From Brachionus koreanus (lineage: Eukaryota; Rotifera; Eurotatoria; Ploima; Brachionidae), in contig PJRA01000198.1 in the NCBI GenBank assembly GCA_016987375.1, positions 1,281,202 through 1,301,565 on the forward strand: DNA of 20,364 nt. The letters are read 5' to 3'. The notes beneath the pieces were generated by a model. It made no database searches and had not been told where the DNA came from. It worked only from the letters and a program-made list of their open reading frames with translations. Shown piece by piece: positions 18,624 through 20,364 of the stretch (the stretch's first letter is position 1; the number at the start of each line of letters is the position of its first letter). The position numbers were made by a program, and so were the translations under genes.

Positions 18624-19764
18624 AATGATTTTAACTTTTTGTGTCATATTTTTGTTTTGTTAAATGACAATAGTAATTGTTTTTATTTTTAATTTTCTTT
18701 TGGATTTTTTTCCACTTTTCCTTTTATTTGTATATTTTAACGATATTTGAATAGATAAAAAATAAATAAATTAAAAAAAATCTGTATTTTTGATGACCGA
18801 AAAATCGAAAAATAAGACAATACAATGGAAAAAAAATGTTTGATTCTAACTTATTGTGATGAAAATAATTTTTATTTACTGCAGAAATTTATAATATTTA
18901 AATATTATAATTGTAATCTTTTGATATTTGTAATCCTATCTTAATCGCATCAGATCAATGTAAAAGTTATTACAAGACCAAAACAATTTGTAGATTTTTA
19001 TTAAGTTTTGATGATTCTCCTCAAAAATTAAGGTTTTTCAAGCATTTTTAAATTATGAAATTTCAATGCAACAATAAACTTATTAAACCATAACCAAATA
19101 TTGTACAGAATTATCAATTTGATGTGTATTCTCACTATTAGTTTTTTTAAATGCTAGACTCAATTTTAGCTATATTTCCTGAATTTTTTACAACTACCAT
19201 ATATCTAAAAACTGATGAATCTAAAAATTATAATTCATTGAGTTAAATTTGGGACAAAAGAACAAAACAAAATGTATTTAGAAAATAACAAATTAGTCTT
19301 TTAATTTTTATTTTTTTTTATTTGGGTAAAATGAAAAAAATTCACTCAGTCAAATCTTAAAAATGTAATAATAAAGTCATTGAATGATAGAAAAATCAAT
19401 TTCAATTTTAATCTTTAGATCTTTGATAGAAATAAAGAAATTAAACATAATAATAAAATTATTGTCATATATATTTTATTTGAAAAACGATCCAATTTTG
19501 TTTAAAAGGAATATTAAATTTTATTTTCTAAAAAAAAAAACAGAAATTGACTTGAAATCCTAAAAATGTAATAATTATGCCTTAATTGGGTTCAAAGAAG
19601 CCACTTTTTGTTCTAGTGAAACGTTAAGCAACTAAATAGCATTAACTAGAGAAAGCCTGAAATTTTAAGACAAATATAAAGTAATTAAAGTAATTTTTAG
19701 AATTTTTTAGGAATTACATTTTTATAAAAAATTAAGCAATTTAACTGGAAAGTTTTCAATAGAA
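18624..19764. other. AT-rich spacer upstream of the EB-module gene
   Basis: No gene recognised. Contains a perfect 22-base AT palindrome at 18889-18910 and a pair of related direct repeats, TTAAAAATGTAATAAT-like, near 19355-19377 and 19553-19576. The right end should carry the promoter of the next gene, but no clear TATA or initiator can be singled out in such AT-rich DNA. Confidence 0.4.
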
Positions 19765-20315
19765 ATGAAAAAAGAAGATTTTTCTTTATCTAATGATAAT
19801 AAGAAATTATTATATCAAGTAATAAACGTTTGATTTATATGAAAATTAAACTCGAAATATCTAATAAAATTTTTTTCAAGTACGATGCAATGACAAACAA
19901 AAAAATATCAAAGCCCTATTCAAACAAATTTCTGCTAAGTCCTGTAATTTGTGCAATTGTTTTAAATCTAACAATTTTGAGTGCTGCTCTGGCAATCGGA
20001 TTTTATTTTGGAATTTTGGGTAGCTTCAATTCAAAAAGATTATATGGTGGTCATTGCAAATTTGATACTGATTGTGAAACAGGTCTGTATCTACTTTGCC
20101 AAAATGGCTACTGTAATTGCACAACACTTACATTTTACAATCATACTTTGCTCAAATGTGTTTCCAAACAGTTAAATGGAATCCCTTGTTCAAGTGAAAA
20201 TGATTGTTGCTGTGATCAAAAATGTTTGTATGATTCAAACAAAAAATCGAAAATTTGTTCATGTACAACAGATAGATGGTGGAATAATACAAAATCTTAT
20301 TGTCGTAAGACTTAG
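19765..20315 (+). CDS. Single-pass membrane protein with two EB-like Cys-rich modules
   Basis: Two coding exons, 19765-19818 and 19881-20315, joined in phase 0 across a 62-bp intron (donor GTAATA, acceptor TTTTTTTCAAG), give 162 residues. The alternative of an unspliced start at ATG 19839 gives 158 residues, but the pyrimidine-rich acceptor and intron size favour splicing. Residues 1-35 are lysine-rich and likely cytosolic (MKKEDFSLSNDNKK). A hydrophobic segment at about 36-64 (PVICAIVLNLTILSAALAIG) is a membrane anchor or uncleaved signal, suggesting type II topology with the C-terminus outside. Module 1 has Cys 77, 83, 91, 96, 98, 111; module 2 has Cys 121, 127, 128, 129, 133, 144, 146, 159, with the CxNGxCxC-like pattern of EB modules (CQNGYCNC, KICSC). 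Sequons lie at N97, N105 and N153. Function unknown; EB proteins are usually extracellular. AG four bases before the ATG could be a cis or spliced-leader acceptor. Confidence 0.8.
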
Positions 20316-20364
20316 ATGTTAAAATGATAAAACATATTTAATTTTTTATTTTATTTTTTTTTTT

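Overview
The window looks like nuclear DNA from a small-genome invertebrate. It is extremely A+T rich, its genes are split by very short GT-AG introns (about 55-62 bp), and it is crowded with decayed eukaryotic transposons. Base composition, intron size, an EB-type cysteine-rich membrane protein and the transposon mix suggest a rotifer, perhaps Brachionus-like; this is inference, not proof. Nothing bacterial, no CRISPR array and no rRNA or intact tRNA gene was seen.

Layout, left to right. Positions 118-409 (-) hold the two-exon 3' end of an unrecognised gene or a 77-residue gene. Positions 578-1126 are a GC-rich foldback element with six GGCCGGCC sites, abutting a dead IS630/Tc1-type transposase at 1127-1589 (-). 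A second foldback, built of short CATAC-containing repeats, lies at 3072-3615. Next to it is a CR1/L2-like LINE reverse-transcriptase remnant (3610-4135, -) followed by a plus-strand 3' tail (4136-4215), an arrangement typical of a 5'-inverted LINE insertion.

The main gene is a MYT1-family C2HC zinc-finger transcription factor on the minus strand (4854-7351). It can be assembled into four coding exons with consistent splice phases, giving a 621-residue product with two fingers. They match the vertebrate finger 2-3 pair; no C-terminal finger cluster is present. Two strong minus-strand splice donors at 11425 and 14572 may mark distant 5' untranslated exons, so the mostly empty 7.4-16.8 kb stretch may be partly intron or promoter of this gene.

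That stretch also carries four copies of a tRNA-derived SINE-like repeat (9.4, 10.2, 12.5 and 12.8 kb) and a 97-bp Tc1/mariner-type MITE (16790-16886). Two unrelated dead transposases follow: a mariner D34D remnant (17.3-17.66 kb) and a Tc1-like one (18.0-18.6 kb). The right edge holds a complete two-exon gene (19765-20315, +) for a 162-residue single-pass membrane protein with two EB-like cysteine-rich modules. No operon-like or joint function links the genes; they are independent units in a transposon-rich neighbourhood.
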